Below are positions 13,407 through 25,159 of a stretch of 64,000 nucleotides of DNA, one piece after another; position 1 is the stretch's first letter, and each line of letters starts with the position of its first letter. Made by a program: the position numbers and the translations under genes. Source of the DNA: Lunularia cruciata (Eukaryota > Streptophyta > Marchantiopsida > Lunulariales > Lunulariaceae). The stretch covers positions 62,686,944 through 62,750,943 of the forward strand of contig OX419755.1 of the NCBI GenBank assembly GCA_948567375.1, written 5' to 3'. Under the pieces are notes generated by a model that saw only the letters and a list, made by a program, of their open reading frames with translations, was not told the origin of the DNA and made no database searches.

Positions 13407-15718
13407 ATGATAGAAACAACATGTGAGCACTACAACCATCTTAGGCAAGAGCATAACACTATGCAAAAAAATGAGGAAATTATGCAAACTAATAGAATTA
13501 CAAGTATTGTAGAAACCACAAGTGAACATTGTAATAGGCTCAGGCAAGATCATTATACTAATCCAAGAAATGAGGAGAAGCTGCACCATTCTCAACCTTC
13601 TACTACTTGTAGTGCCATTACCTCAAATTGACAAAGAGAACTTCAATGTTCAACAAAATTTTCTTGCCATGCTCTTCCTTGGAGAGTGTGAAGAAATTAG
13701 GCAATTTGATAGACTTGCACATACTATAGAGGAGAGAGCATCCAAATTGTGGAAAGAGAATATAGATATTTCATAAAATTTTATCCTTGTTGCACATTGT
13801 GAGTTTGATGGAAGTGAACATGGGTTTAGGCATGTCTTAGGTTCTATAACTATAGCTTGTACTAATTGTAGAGCTCTCTATTTTAATGAAAAAAAAGTAA
13901 GTGTATTGTTGTGTGGCCAATCTGAATTTACTTTGTGTTGTAAGCAAGGTAAGGTTACTCATCCTTCATTTCTAGCACCACCTAAGCTTCTTCATAAGCT
14001 TTTTGTTAACAATGAAGCACATGCAAAAGAGTTTTGTGCACACATCCTTGCATACAATAATGCATTTGCTTTTGATTGTCCTTTGATGAAAATATTGATA
14101 CAAATATGTTACAAGGAGGAAATTCCCAAATTTGTGGTGAGCTTTATCATAGAATAGGAATGTTCTTCCAAGTGATGTGCAAATAACTAAGTTTGCACAA
14201 CTTTACATCAATCATCCTCAAACTGAACTTTTAGAGTGCATGATAAATTTCAAGGAATTAAACAGAAATAAAATGCAATCATTGCAAGCAATGTTAGATA
14301 TGTATAACCCATATGCTCACTTATTTCAAAATACATATCAGTGCATGCAAAGCAACAATGCAATACAAGTAAGCATTTGCCTTATTAACAATAATCAAAT
14401 TGAATTGCATCACTATAATGCACCAACTATTGATGAAGTTGATGCAATTATAGATGGAGGAGATGGCAAAGAAGAAGTTACATATGATATTGTTTTAAAA
14501 TCTACTGATTGTTATCTTCAATGTGTATTTATCTGCATACCGCAATGCATCATTGCATTATGTTATGTTATTTTAATATAGCCGCCAAGGATGGAATAAA
14601 AATATTTCTCTAAATAGCTTTGAAGGGAACGGAGATGGCTTTGTCTAGCAAAACATTGATGTTATAGATGGTAGACAAGGTTCTAAACATGTTACAATGT
14701 TGCAATATTTTGCACATTTATTGCAACATTATAGTACTGAATGTCTATTCTACAAGCTAGAGGACATTTGCAGAAATTTATTATTGATACTTATGCATGT
14801 ATTGAACAAAATCTATTGAAATATATCCATGATAACCAATCAAAACTTTATTGTTAGCTAGACAATGGACTTCATGATGCATTGCTTGTTGGTGACCATA
14901 CCATAAGATGTGAAGTTGGATAGAGTGATTTTTCCTTCATCCTTTCAAGGGAGTGAACTTACCATGTCTCAATTTTACAAAAATGCAATAGCTTTGGTGT
15001 GTAAGTTTTGTAAATAAGATCTGTTTATTACATTTATATGTTATCCAAAGTGGAAATAAATTTTAGATGCACTCCTTCCAAGAGAAGTCTGAAAGGATTT
15101 TCTAGAATTAGTAGGTCAAGTATTTCATTTGAAACTTTATAAGCTTCTAGAAGATATTAAAAACAAAATTCTTGGTAAAGTTGTAAGAAACATTTGGGTC
15201 TTGAATTTAAAAAAGAGGACTATCTCATGCTCATATGTTATGAATTCTAGATGAAGCTTCTAAGATGCACACACATGAGGATTACAATTCAATAGGATTT
15301 ACTTAGATTCCTAATCCAAGATGTTATCTCAGAGCATATGAGGTGGTGAAATTGTGCTTGGTCCACAGTCAATGTGAAAATGAAAATTCAAATGATTTGT
15401 GTATGAAAGAAAGAAAATAGAGGAAAAGATATCCATGTGATTTTATTAATGAAACATGATGTAATGAGAATAAGATCACTTCTCTACATAAGGTGAAATA
15501 TCCATGGATTGAAAGGCAAAGTTATTGATAACAAGTGGATTGTGCACCACAATGTCTATTTGGCTACAAAATATAATTCTCACATCAATGTGGAAGTCAA
15601 TAATCTATCTACAAAAACTCTGTATATATACATATTACATTTTAGTTCTTGGAATATATTACAGATTTTCTGTTTTGAGAACTATAGTTTATATTGCTTG
15701 AGTGTCCAACTTCTCTAG
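13407..15718 (+). mobile_element. Helitron remnant, Rep/helicase-like N-terminal region
   Basis: Scattered plus-strand frames match the conserved order of Helitron replication-initiator proteins. 13906-14150 has CCKQGKV, LLHKLF and AYNNAFAF. It is followed by GELYHRIG near 14140. 14177-14580 has FAQLYI, LDMYNPYAHLFQ and APTIDEVDAII. Near 15170-15230 is GKVVRNIWVLNLKKR, and 15509-15620 has VIDNKWIVHHNVYLATKYN and INVEVNN. In intact Helitrons this region lies between the zinc-finger N-terminus and the HUH nuclease and Pif1 helicase domains, which I do not find here. Several in-frame stops and frame changes separate the blocks, for example after 13776, 14157 and 14581, so it is a dead fragment. 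The N-terminal part has two 33-residue tandem repeats (ETT.EH.N.LRQ.H). Termini were not identified. Confidence 0.85.
13411..13620 (+). repeat. 99-bp coding tandem repeat in Helitron N-terminus
   Basis: Two units offset by 99 bp (33 codons), beginning at TAGAAACAAC and TAGAAACCAC. They encode related peptides with the pattern ETT-EH-N-LRQ-H-T and NEE. The offset is a multiple of three, so the duplication kept the frame. Confidence 0.75.
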
Positions 15719-16059
15719 ATTTGTTCGATGTATATGGAATGAGTCTTCCCTTATGATTGCATAGAATTTATTGAAGCTTTGAGTAGCATGAAATCAATTG
15801 TATCTTTTTTTTCCATATTAGCTGTCACAACACACTTTTTCTTTTTGTCTCATTTTATCTCATTTCTACTTGTTTATTACTGTTTTAGACAACAAATGCA
15901 GTCTTAGGATAGTACTAAGTAGGAAATCTATATATAGTACTTAGGCCTGATGTTTACTATGATCATTTGGTGCTTTCTTTCTTTGCATTAAATGAGGCAT
16001 TACCATCAGACTATCAAGTTTGTGTACATGTATGTGGTTGCTCTTTGTATGAATGTCTC
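15719..16059. other. Short AT-rich interval, no gene
   Basis: No coding signal seen between the Helitron remnant and the left LTR of the first chromovirus copy; it may still belong to the Helitron. Confidence 0.5.
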
Positions 16060-16472
16060 TGTAAAAGACCCTAACCGAGGAGAGAAATAGGAGAATAGAA
16101 GCTCACATTGGGACCCTTGAATGAAGGTAAACTCCAAATGCCTAGCATGAGCTTTGGCTCTTGTATTTATAGGGATCATACAAGGCCCCTTGAGAAGCTT
16201 CTCAAGAAGCTTCCTTGAGCAGCTTTCTTGGAGTGCAAGTCAAGTTAATTGGGAAGCTTCTCAAGAAGCTTCCTTCTAGAAGTTGCTTACTTGGCATGCA
16301 AGCTAAGCTAGTTGGAACCTTCTAGAAGCTACTTACTTGAGGTGCAAGCTAGGCTAGCCGGGAATTTTTCCAAGAAGTTTCCTAAATACTTTTGGAATAT
16401 TCTAGGCTAATTTGTCTTATTTGCTACTTTGTTAGCCCTACTAACTTTGTCGCTAAACTTCATATTGTTACA
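16060..16472 (-). repeat. LTR of chromovirus copy A (3' LTR)
   Basis: Bounded by TG...CA; contains the AAGCTTCTCAAGAAGCTTCC repeats also present in the three other LTRs. Position downstream of integrase on the minus strand makes it the 3' LTR. Confidence 0.92.
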
Positions 16473-19400
16473 TATTCCTCCACCACTAGTTGGTGACGCC
16501 CTTGTTGCCATTGAAGGTTCAAACTCTTGGATGGCCATCCATGCATTTAGGAGGTGAGAAAGAGATTCCCATGTGGTATCATGAAAGGGATACCCTTTCC
16601 AAAAGTTCTTGTACTCCGTATGTTGTTGGTGTCCTTGTTGAATGTGGCGACGTGCAAGGATACAATCAACTTTGTACTCCTCATGGCCATTGATAGGAAT
16701 GGGAGGAGGAGGAGGTTGGACACGAGAGGAAAAAGAAGATGGGTTAGGAACAAAGGGTTTCAACTTGGAAATGTGAAAGACAAGGTGGATGCGCATATGA
16801 CAAGGTAGGGCAAGTCAATAAGCAACAAGTGAGATGATTTGGGTGACCTCAAAGGGTCCTATCCAATTAGGGGTGAGTTTACAAACTTGGGTATCAAGTG
16901 GGAGGGGTAGGTTACCAAAGGATAACATGACTTTATCACCAACTTCAAAGGTGAGATCACAATGATGGTGGTCTACATATTGTTTTTGACAATTTTGAGC
17001 AACAAGGAGGTGAGATTTGGCTTGTTGGAGAGATTGGGATATGGTGGTCAAGAAGGTTGAAGTATGAGGGACCTGAGATGGAGGAGGAGCAAGAAGAGAA
17101 TCTAGAACAAGCGGATCTTGGCCAAAATTGAGAAAGAAGGGAGAAAATCCAATGCTTGCCTATTTGGAATTATTGTAGGCAAATTCTGCAACTGCAAGAC
17201 ATTCATCCCAATTGGTATGGTGGACATTGATGAAGGCACATAGCATATCCTCCAAAGTACAATTTGCACGTTCGGTTTGTCTATCAATTTGAGGGTGATG
17301 GGCTATGGACAAAGCAAGCTTGGTGCCAAGTATTTGGAAGAGTACCAAAACTTCCTAGTGAATCAAGGATCACGGGTGGAGATGAGTACACATGGCATCC
17401 CATGATGCTTGAAGACATTGTCAAAGTAGTTTTGTGCTAAGGTTGGAGCATCCATGGTATCAAAGGTTGATGCCACGTGGATTTGCTTATTGAGCTTATC
17501 CACAAACACCACGATTGGTGTGTGTCTTTGCTTTGTTTGGGGCAAGGATGTGATGAGATCCAAGCTCATGTGTTCCCATCAAGTGGATGGAATGGGGAGT
17601 GGTTGGAGGAGTCCACTTGGCTTCTGGTTGATGGCCTTGTTACGTTGGCAGCTCTCACACAATCAAACAAACTCTCAAACATCTCGTGTCATATTGGGAC
17701 ACCACCATTGGCGTTGGGGGGTACCCAAGGTCTTGTCCTCACCCATGTGCTTAGCTATTGGTAAATCATGGGCTTCTTGAAGGCATACAAGTTGGAGATC
17801 ACTTTTGGCTGGAATATAGATCCGATCCTTGTGGAATAGAAGACCTTCCTTGAAGGAGAAAGTGTTATACTCCTTGTCACATGTTGTAAGACAACCATGT
17901 ACCATTTGGAAGAAGGGATCTTGTTGTAGAGCTGACCAAAACTCATTTTGGGCCTTAGAGTTAATTGACATCATCGTAATTGCTATCGTGATGAGAGGAA
18001 GAGACTTCAAATCAGGTCACCGTGATAGAGCATCAAGGATTACATAGAACAGACCTGGTTTGTACTCAAGTTTGATGTCAAACAATTGGAGTTGTTCCTC
18101 TTATTGATGATGTAGACTCTTCATGTGTTCCAAGTGTAAGGTCTGCAACAATGGTTTTTGATCATTTTGCATGATCACTTGTTTCCCCAAGAGATAATGC
18201 CTCCATAATTTGGTGGCATATACTATGCAAGTTGTTCTTGGTCTTAAGTAGAGTAATTTCTTTCAGCTGTATTTTGTCGGCAAGACACAATGGCAATGAG
18301 ATGTAGTCCATTTGGGAATTCCTGTTGCAACACGGCTCCAATTGCAAAGTTAGAAGCATCAAAATCAACCACATAGGGTAGTTGAGGATCATACAATTGA
18401 AGGATGGGTCTTGAAGATACCATATGTTTCAACTTCTTGAATGCTTCTTTGTGCTTGGTGGTCCATTAGAAGCTTGAGTTCTTCCCCAAGAGATCAATCA
18501 ATGGTGTAGCCACATGAGCATAATAATGAATGAATCGTTGGTAAAAATTGGCCAATCCATTAAATGCCCATACTTTTGTAGCATCCTTCGGAGTACGCCA
18601 ATCAATAATGGTCTTGATTTTCTCCTCTTCCATCTTGATCCCCTCTGATTAGATCTTGTGACCCAAGAAGGTAACTTCCTTTTGCCAAAAAGCACACTTT
18701 GACTTCTTGCAGTAAAATTTCCATTCTCGTAGTCATCTTAGGACTTCTTGCACGTGATTCACGTGTTTTGCCTCTATCTTGCTATAGATTAAGATATCAT
18801 CCAAGAATAACACCACATACCGATCCAATAGTCCATCCAACACCCGGTGCATTTGATCCATGAAGACTATTGGAGCATTAGTGAGCCCAAAAGGTAGAAC
18901 TCTCCACTCAAAATGCATATACCTTGTGCAAAAGGTAATCTTTTGCACATCTTCCCTATCAATGGAGATTCGCCAATAGCCATTGCAAAGATCCAGTTTG
19001 GAAAAGTATCATGGTCCACTCAATTGATCAAGCAAGTAATCAATCCAAGGCAAGGGATATGCATTATTCACTATTTGTTTATTGAAACCACGATAATCAA
19101 TACATAAACAAAGTCCCCCATCCTTCTTTGGAATGAATAGTATTGGTACTCCCCAAGTAGAGGTACTATGTTGTATGAAGTCCTTCTCCAACAACTCCGT
19201 AAGTGTTGTTCACAACTCCTCCAACTCCTTTGGTGAGAGCCTATAGATTGGTCTACTCACTGGAGTACTCCCTAGCAATAACTCAATCTTGAAGGGCATA
19301 CCACAATCGGAGGGTAATCCATACGATAGATCATCTGGAAACACATCTGCAAACTCTTGAACTATCTAATCAACCCTTGCTTGATGAGACTCTCGGCTCT

Positions 19401-21316
19401 CCTCAGATTGTCCTTGTGCAATCGGCTTGATCCACACTACAAAAAAAAAACTATCTTCCTCCAAAGCTTACTCTATGGCTGCTTTACTAACAAACTTCCT
19501 ATCTAGGGACTCACCTCTCTTCAAAGCTTGCTCCATGATTGCCTTCCTTGCAAACTTCCCGTCTTGGGGCTCCTTTCTCTTCAAGGCATGCTCCATGGCT
19601 ACCTTCTCAACCAACTTCCTATCCTAGGATTGACTATTCTTAGGTGTCTTACTCAGAGGTGCCAGACAACCTAATCAGAAATTCCTACCTTGGTGTTGTA
19701 CTTGAATTTGTCATTGGGTCCAATCAAATTGAACCTTATGACGTTCAAGCCAAGGTAGTCCTGGAATGACATCATAGTGTAGAGGTGCCACTATAAACCT
19801 CATACACTCCAAGAATTTGGAGTGTATGAGGTTTATAGTGGCACCTCTAGTAGTGGTTTATACCTCTACTCCTTTCCAATCTTAAAAGTAACAAGATGTG
19901 AGGTACGGAATGCAGAACCCTATCTACCATCCGCCATCATCAATCTACTTCCAATCACTGGCTTGATAGGAATACCCAATTCCTTTGCTACTTGCATAGA
20001 CATGCAATTCTCTAAACTTCCAAAATCAATCAAAATCCTACAACCCCAATTAGATACCGTACCTTGCAAGTGAAGCAAACTTGCATAGGTCAAGCCTTTA
20101 ATCCCATTGGAACTAATCAAGCTCCCAATAGACGGCTCAAAATCTCCTACTGGGATTCCTTGTTTCCTTGATCATTCGGTTCCACAAACTCCATCTAGGC
20201 AACTTGTTGAGATCACTCATTCTTGAGTGTACATTCAACAATGCAATATCCAACTTGGAAACAAAAAAAAAAACCTCCATTTTGTTGCAATCTTTCTCTA
20301 TTCGCTGTACCAGGTGGTCTTTGTTGGATAACATCAATCTCAATTGGTATCGATTCCTCCACCCGTGCGTAGTGTACTGGTAGGCTTTGTGTACGTCAAA
20401 GTCAAGACCAAGTTGTCGTAACCAAGGAATCAAAGCGCTTAGCCAATTACATGGCTTCTTCTACATTTTATGGTTCCCACATGGTCACATCCAATTTGGT
20501 TTGTGCCTTCAATCCCTGCACAAATCAATCCAGAACTTCACCTTCTTGTATATCTGGAATTTACATGATGATGTTTTGAAATTGTATGATGTAGCTCCTT
20601 ACAAAGCCAATCTATTTCAACTCCGCCAATTTATCTCGTGCAGCTTAGGTGACATTTATAGTTTAAAATCAACCAAGTATTGCATCCTTAAATTTTGCCC
20701 ATGTCAAAATTGGTGCAACAATCTATCGTTCAACTCGCTCTACTCGGAATTGCCACCAAAGTTTTGCCACACCATCTAATTAGCTAGAAGCCAAGAGAAA
20801 CTATTTCCGTTCATCTTGAAGGTTAGTGGCTTCAAACTAACATTTGCAATCAAACACAAAATTCTCCACTATTCCTAGAAGATTTTTGCCTTCAAAAACC
20901 TTGGGTTTTGGAAATGCGATCTTCTCCATCTCAAACTAGTGCTCTCTCTATATGTTCTTGTTGTTGCTGCTCTTGTTCATCCAACAATCGAGTAAAGTGC
21001 TCAATTTGTTGCTGCATCACAAGGATAACATCTAGTGTTGCCGCCATAACTACTAATCTATCCCACTACTCTCAATTATCTAATTGATTAACACATAGAT
21101 GCAACACATCCACCGGTCTCCATAAGTTAAACCGGAAGTATCAAGGGTTCCTCAAACAAGGTGATCATATGCAAAAAATCTTGCCAAAAATGCAAGGTGA
21201 TGAATTGAGTGAAACAATGCTTGGGTAATATCTAGACATGAAAATCCCAATTAATTGGGGGAAGTAGATTTTGTGGTCCATAAATTCCATCCATCACATT
21301 CCTACTCTGATACCAA

Positions 21317-21728
21317 TGTAAAAGACCGTGACCAAAGAGAAAAATAGAAGAATGGAAGCTCACATTGGGACCCTTGAATGAGTGTAAACTCCAAATGCCT
21401 AGCATGAGCTTCGGCTCCTGTATTTATAGGGATCATACAAGGCTCTTGAGAAGCTTCTCAAGAAGCTTCCTTGAGCAGCTTTCTTGGAGTGCAAGCCAAG
21501 TTGATTAGGAAGCTTCTCAAGAAGCTTCCTTCTAGAAGTTGCTTACTTGGCATGCAAACTAAGCTAGTTGGAATCTTTTAGAAGCTACTTACTTGAGGTG
21601 CAAGCTAGGCTAGCCGGGAAGTTTCCCAAGAAGCTTCCTAAATACTTTTGGAATATTCTAGGCTAATTTGTCTTATTTGCTACTTTGTTAGCCCTACTAA
21701 CTTTGTCGCTAAACTCCATATTGTTACA
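21317..21728 (-). repeat. LTR of chromovirus copy A (5' LTR)
   Basis: Partner of 16060-16472, directly adjoining the primer-binding site (CTCTGATACCAA on the plus strand). A TATTTATAGG stretch near 21420 is shared by all four LTRs. Confidence 0.92.
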
Positions 21729-22449
21729 ATCTGCCTACTTGGTCACTTAGTCATGAGGAATCATGGTGTAGAGGTGTAAGCTTTGGAGTGAAAAATCATT
21801 TGCATAGAACTAGAAGGAGGACCGCTAAGTGCTCTACATAGGCCAAGAACAACATTGTAATGGACTTTTACAAGCCTAGATATTGTTAAGTACCAAAAAT
21901 TGGGAGATTAAGTAGTAGGAATTATTCTATTCTCTTGTAAAGTAGTGCATTCCAAGAAGTGTAGTACATAATGTTACAGTTGTAGATGATAAAGAGATAG
22001 GACCCTAGGGAAATCTAATTCCAATTTAGTTTGCACATTCCCATCTACTAGTCGTGAGATCCTTTGAGGTCTATATATCTTGTACAACCTAATGTTTGTA
22101 ATTGTTGTGTAGACTGTAGATCTAGAAGGGTTAGTAAAATAATAAGCAAGAATTTGGTCAGGCTAATTGGAGTGTAAAGAATTCCAAGGCAAAGTGAGCT
22201 TTGTTGTGAGTGACCCATCACCTCGAACAATCCTCTAGATTATAGTTATAGTGAAATGAATGTTTACATTTCTATAGTATGCCAATAGGGGTGAGACTAC
22301 ACTCTTTTGGGAATGACTTTGCCTAAGAGGTTAAATAAAACATAATAGATTATCAATATTGTGACAATTTTGCCTTATTTTTGTCATATCCAACTTGTTT
22401 CCTTGTAGTTTTGGTTGGTTCTTGCACAATATTATAAATTTGAATGACA
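21729..22449. other. Interval between fossils, no gene recognised
   Basis: AT-rich sequence between chromovirus copy A and the older gag-protease fossil. I see no coding motif or repeat end that assigns it; it may be the leader or LTR of the older element. Confidence 0.45.
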
Positions 22450-24736
22450 CTAGGTCATTACATTTTTAGGCGCTGCTACCAAGGATATGCTCATTGGAGT
22501 GCCTAAAAACTAGGACCTATTGGGCAATGAATGTCATCAAGGAAAAAAGTACGAAGGTGGATTCACATCCCTCATGAACAAAGATTTCTTCTAAGGAATA
22601 ATAGAAGAGAAGTCAAAGAGTGTGTTGCATGTGAAAGAAAAACTCAATATACAATTGATCCTCTTGAGCAAAAAAGAGTGAGTGATATTGAGCTCACCTT
22701 ATGACATCAATCATTGGACTAGGGAGAATTTGGGATGAAGAACATCACAAGATATATAATTACAATGCCTTTAATTGCAATATGACTTCAATTGACTAAC
22801 AAAGATATGACGCCTTGTTATTGAGAGAGTCGGCTATGAAACAAGAAGTCATAAAAAATAAGTATCCTATCATTTTTCCTCCTAAATAGCAAAAGAAGGA
22901 AAGATCTTATCTTGCAATCTTGGTGGAATTTTATGTTGCTAAGCTTGCACCAACTATAGGTTATGACAATACAAGTCACACTAGGTCAAAATCAAAAAAG
23001 AATAGTTCACCATTGTCAACAACCAAAGGATATGACAAAGAAAGGTTTCCACAATTGGTTCTTGCACACAACCTATTCAACCATTCAAATGGCAGACCAA
23101 AGTCTAGTCAACAGTGACCTTTGTTAGCCATGGCCATCATGTACCTTTCAGTCAAAAGAACTATAAAAAATTCAAGAGAGAAGATGAAGAAGAAGATCTG
23201 GATACTTTCTTTAGAGAATTTGAGGCCAATCACCAACCAAAAAGACAACAATGTTGGTTGCTTGAAGATATTTCCAAGGTTATTACAAAAGAAGACCCAT
23301 AATTGGTGTATACATGTTAGCCAAGACCTCCAAAATATAGTAGATTAGCCAATGATTTCTATAGAGTTTATAACTAGATTTTATAAATTATGAAGCCAAT
23401 GTGTTTGCCACACTCAAGAGCTTAGAACAAAGATGAAAGGAGAAGTTGAGAGACTATATTGAAAATTTTAGAGTCTTCTAAGTAGGATACCAACTCAAGG
23501 TACCACCTTAGGATACTTGGATGCTCAAGCTGTACCATGGTTCTTGGGGGTTACAAATAGAACTTCACATCTTTGTCAAGGAATGTGAGCATGATACATT
23601 GGAAAAGGTGATGAAGTTGGTTAGATTGTACAAATCTGCCAAATTGAATCACTTGGGAAGGATAATACGTGGCCATATCAAAAAGAAAAAAAATAAAGTA
23701 TTCAAAAAAAGTGCACAATCATCTTCAATAGACTTTAGGTGAGTCTTCTTTGTTAGAATCCTCATCATCCAAAGATAAGAAGGAACATCATAAAGATCAA
23801 AAGGGACACCATTGTCTGCAATCAAGACCACCTCCAAGGACTCTATGTAGTTGGAATCAAAGTTGGAGGAACTTATCAAGGATTTTGTGACTTCAAAGTC
23901 CAACTAGGTAGAAGGAACTCATTAATGATTTTGCAACTTCAAAGTCAAACTAGTTGGAGAGAAAAACACAAACCACCTTCATATACCCGACCTAACATCT
24001 AATGTACAATGTGTGGAAAAATTGGACATGCCAACACAAAATGTATGAGTAATTGTCTACCTCTTTAGTCCACCAAGTGGAGTAGACTCCTACATGAGAC
24101 GAACAAACATCCTATTGGGTCAAAAGAAGAAGACCAAGTGTTAGCGATGTAGACTATTACCCCAAATTCTGTGCTCTCATAGGCCTTCCCAAATCCCCAG
24201 TTTGTATCAAGAGAACACCCCATAAAAAAGGGCCATCCCATAGGGCATTTCCACCAAGACAAACTGCCATCCTTGGGATGTGTTACAATTGCAAAGGGTA
24301 AGGACATTGGACCTCCAACTATCTCAAGCTTTGCAAACCAATACCCTACATTCTATTGTATAGAAACTACAAAGGTCAAGGGCATGTGCAAGCCAATTGC
24401 CCACAATTGCCAATGCCAAAAGCTCTAGTAAGGTATGTAAATATACTACCAAAATCTAACAAAGATGCAAAATTTCATCATGTTTCTTTTGAAGAACCTC
24501 AAGAGGGAGAACCACCACTCTCCAATGATAAAAGATGGCCAAACATGGAGGTGAAAATTGTAGATACATGTTCAAGAAAGAAGGGATCAAGCAATTGAAC
24601 CTCGTCCAAGATAAGTAGCTCACCTATGCCAAAAAGGAAGAGAAGTTGACCTAAGAAAAACTTTCCACATTGGATTCAAATTTTTCGAATAAGATCAAAC
24701 AAATGGAAGAAAAAAAGTGACAAGAACCACCCTGGA
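22450..24736 (+). mobile_element. Older Ty3/gypsy-type gag fossil, left part
   Basis: Plus-strand fragments resemble retroelement gag. They include a charged segment around 22.9-23.7 kb and two zinc-knuckle-like stretches at about 24.28-24.41 kb (CYNCKG and then YRNYKGQGHVQANC, CCHC-type spacing). The element is badly broken, with many breaks. It stops exactly at the left LTR of copy B and its protease-like continuation resumes on the far side (30368 on), so copy B inserted into it. It is therefore older than copy B. LTRs of this element were not found. Confidence 0.7.
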
Positions 24737-25159
24737 TGTAAAAGACGGAAACCAAGGAGAGAAATAGGAGAATGGAAACTCACATTGGGACACTTGAATG
24801 AGTGAAAACTCCAAATGCCTAGCATGAGCTTTGGCTTTGGTATTTATAGGTAGCATACAAGACCCTTGAAGCTTCTCAAGAAGCTTCCTTGAGCCGCTTT
24901 CTTGGAGTGCAAGCCAAGTTAACTAGGAAGCTTCTCAAGAAGCTTCCTTCTAGAAGCCGCCTACTTGGCGTGCAAGCTAAGCTAGTTAGAAACTTCTAGA
25001 AGCTTCCTTCTAGAAGCTACCTGCTTAGGGTGCAAGTTAACTAGTTGGGAAGCTTCCCAAGAAGCTTCTTAGATGCTTCTAGAATATTCTATGCTATTTT
25101 GTCTTATTCTCTACTTTGTAAGCCCGATTAACTTCGTTGCTAAACTCCATATTGTTACA
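24737..25159 (-). repeat. LTR of chromovirus copy B (3' LTR)
   Basis: TG...CA bounded, preceded on the minus strand by a purine-rich tract (GGCGGGGGAA). Carries one extra 14-bp AGCTTCC-type unit compared with its partner. Confidence 0.93.

Larger units (their letters stand above)
16060..21728 (-). mobile_element. Ty3/gypsy chromovirus fossil, copy A
   Basis: The element is 5.67 kb, in minus-strand orientation and bounded by two LTRs of about 412 bp that begin TGTAAAAG and end GTTACA on the plus strand. Next to the right-hand LTR is a primer-binding site of the TGGTATCAGAG type (initiator Met tRNA), and next to the left-hand LTR a purine tract. Reading on the minus strand the parts follow gag (about 20.1-20.95 kb), retropepsin region (about 19.9-20.1 kb), reverse transcriptase and RNase H (about 18.1-19.2 kb), then integrase with a C-terminal chromodomain-like end (about 16.4-17.95 kb). 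This order and the chromodomain place it in the Ty3/gypsy chromoviruses. It is broken in many places and more decayed than copy B. LTR differences of roughly 6 percent by eye suggest an insertion of a few million years at usual plant rates. No clear target-site duplication was seen. Confidence 0.92.

Noticed and set aside
16050-21738. Target-site duplication around chromovirus copy A
   Set aside because: Flanks GTCTC and ATCTG share only the middle bases; not enough to call.
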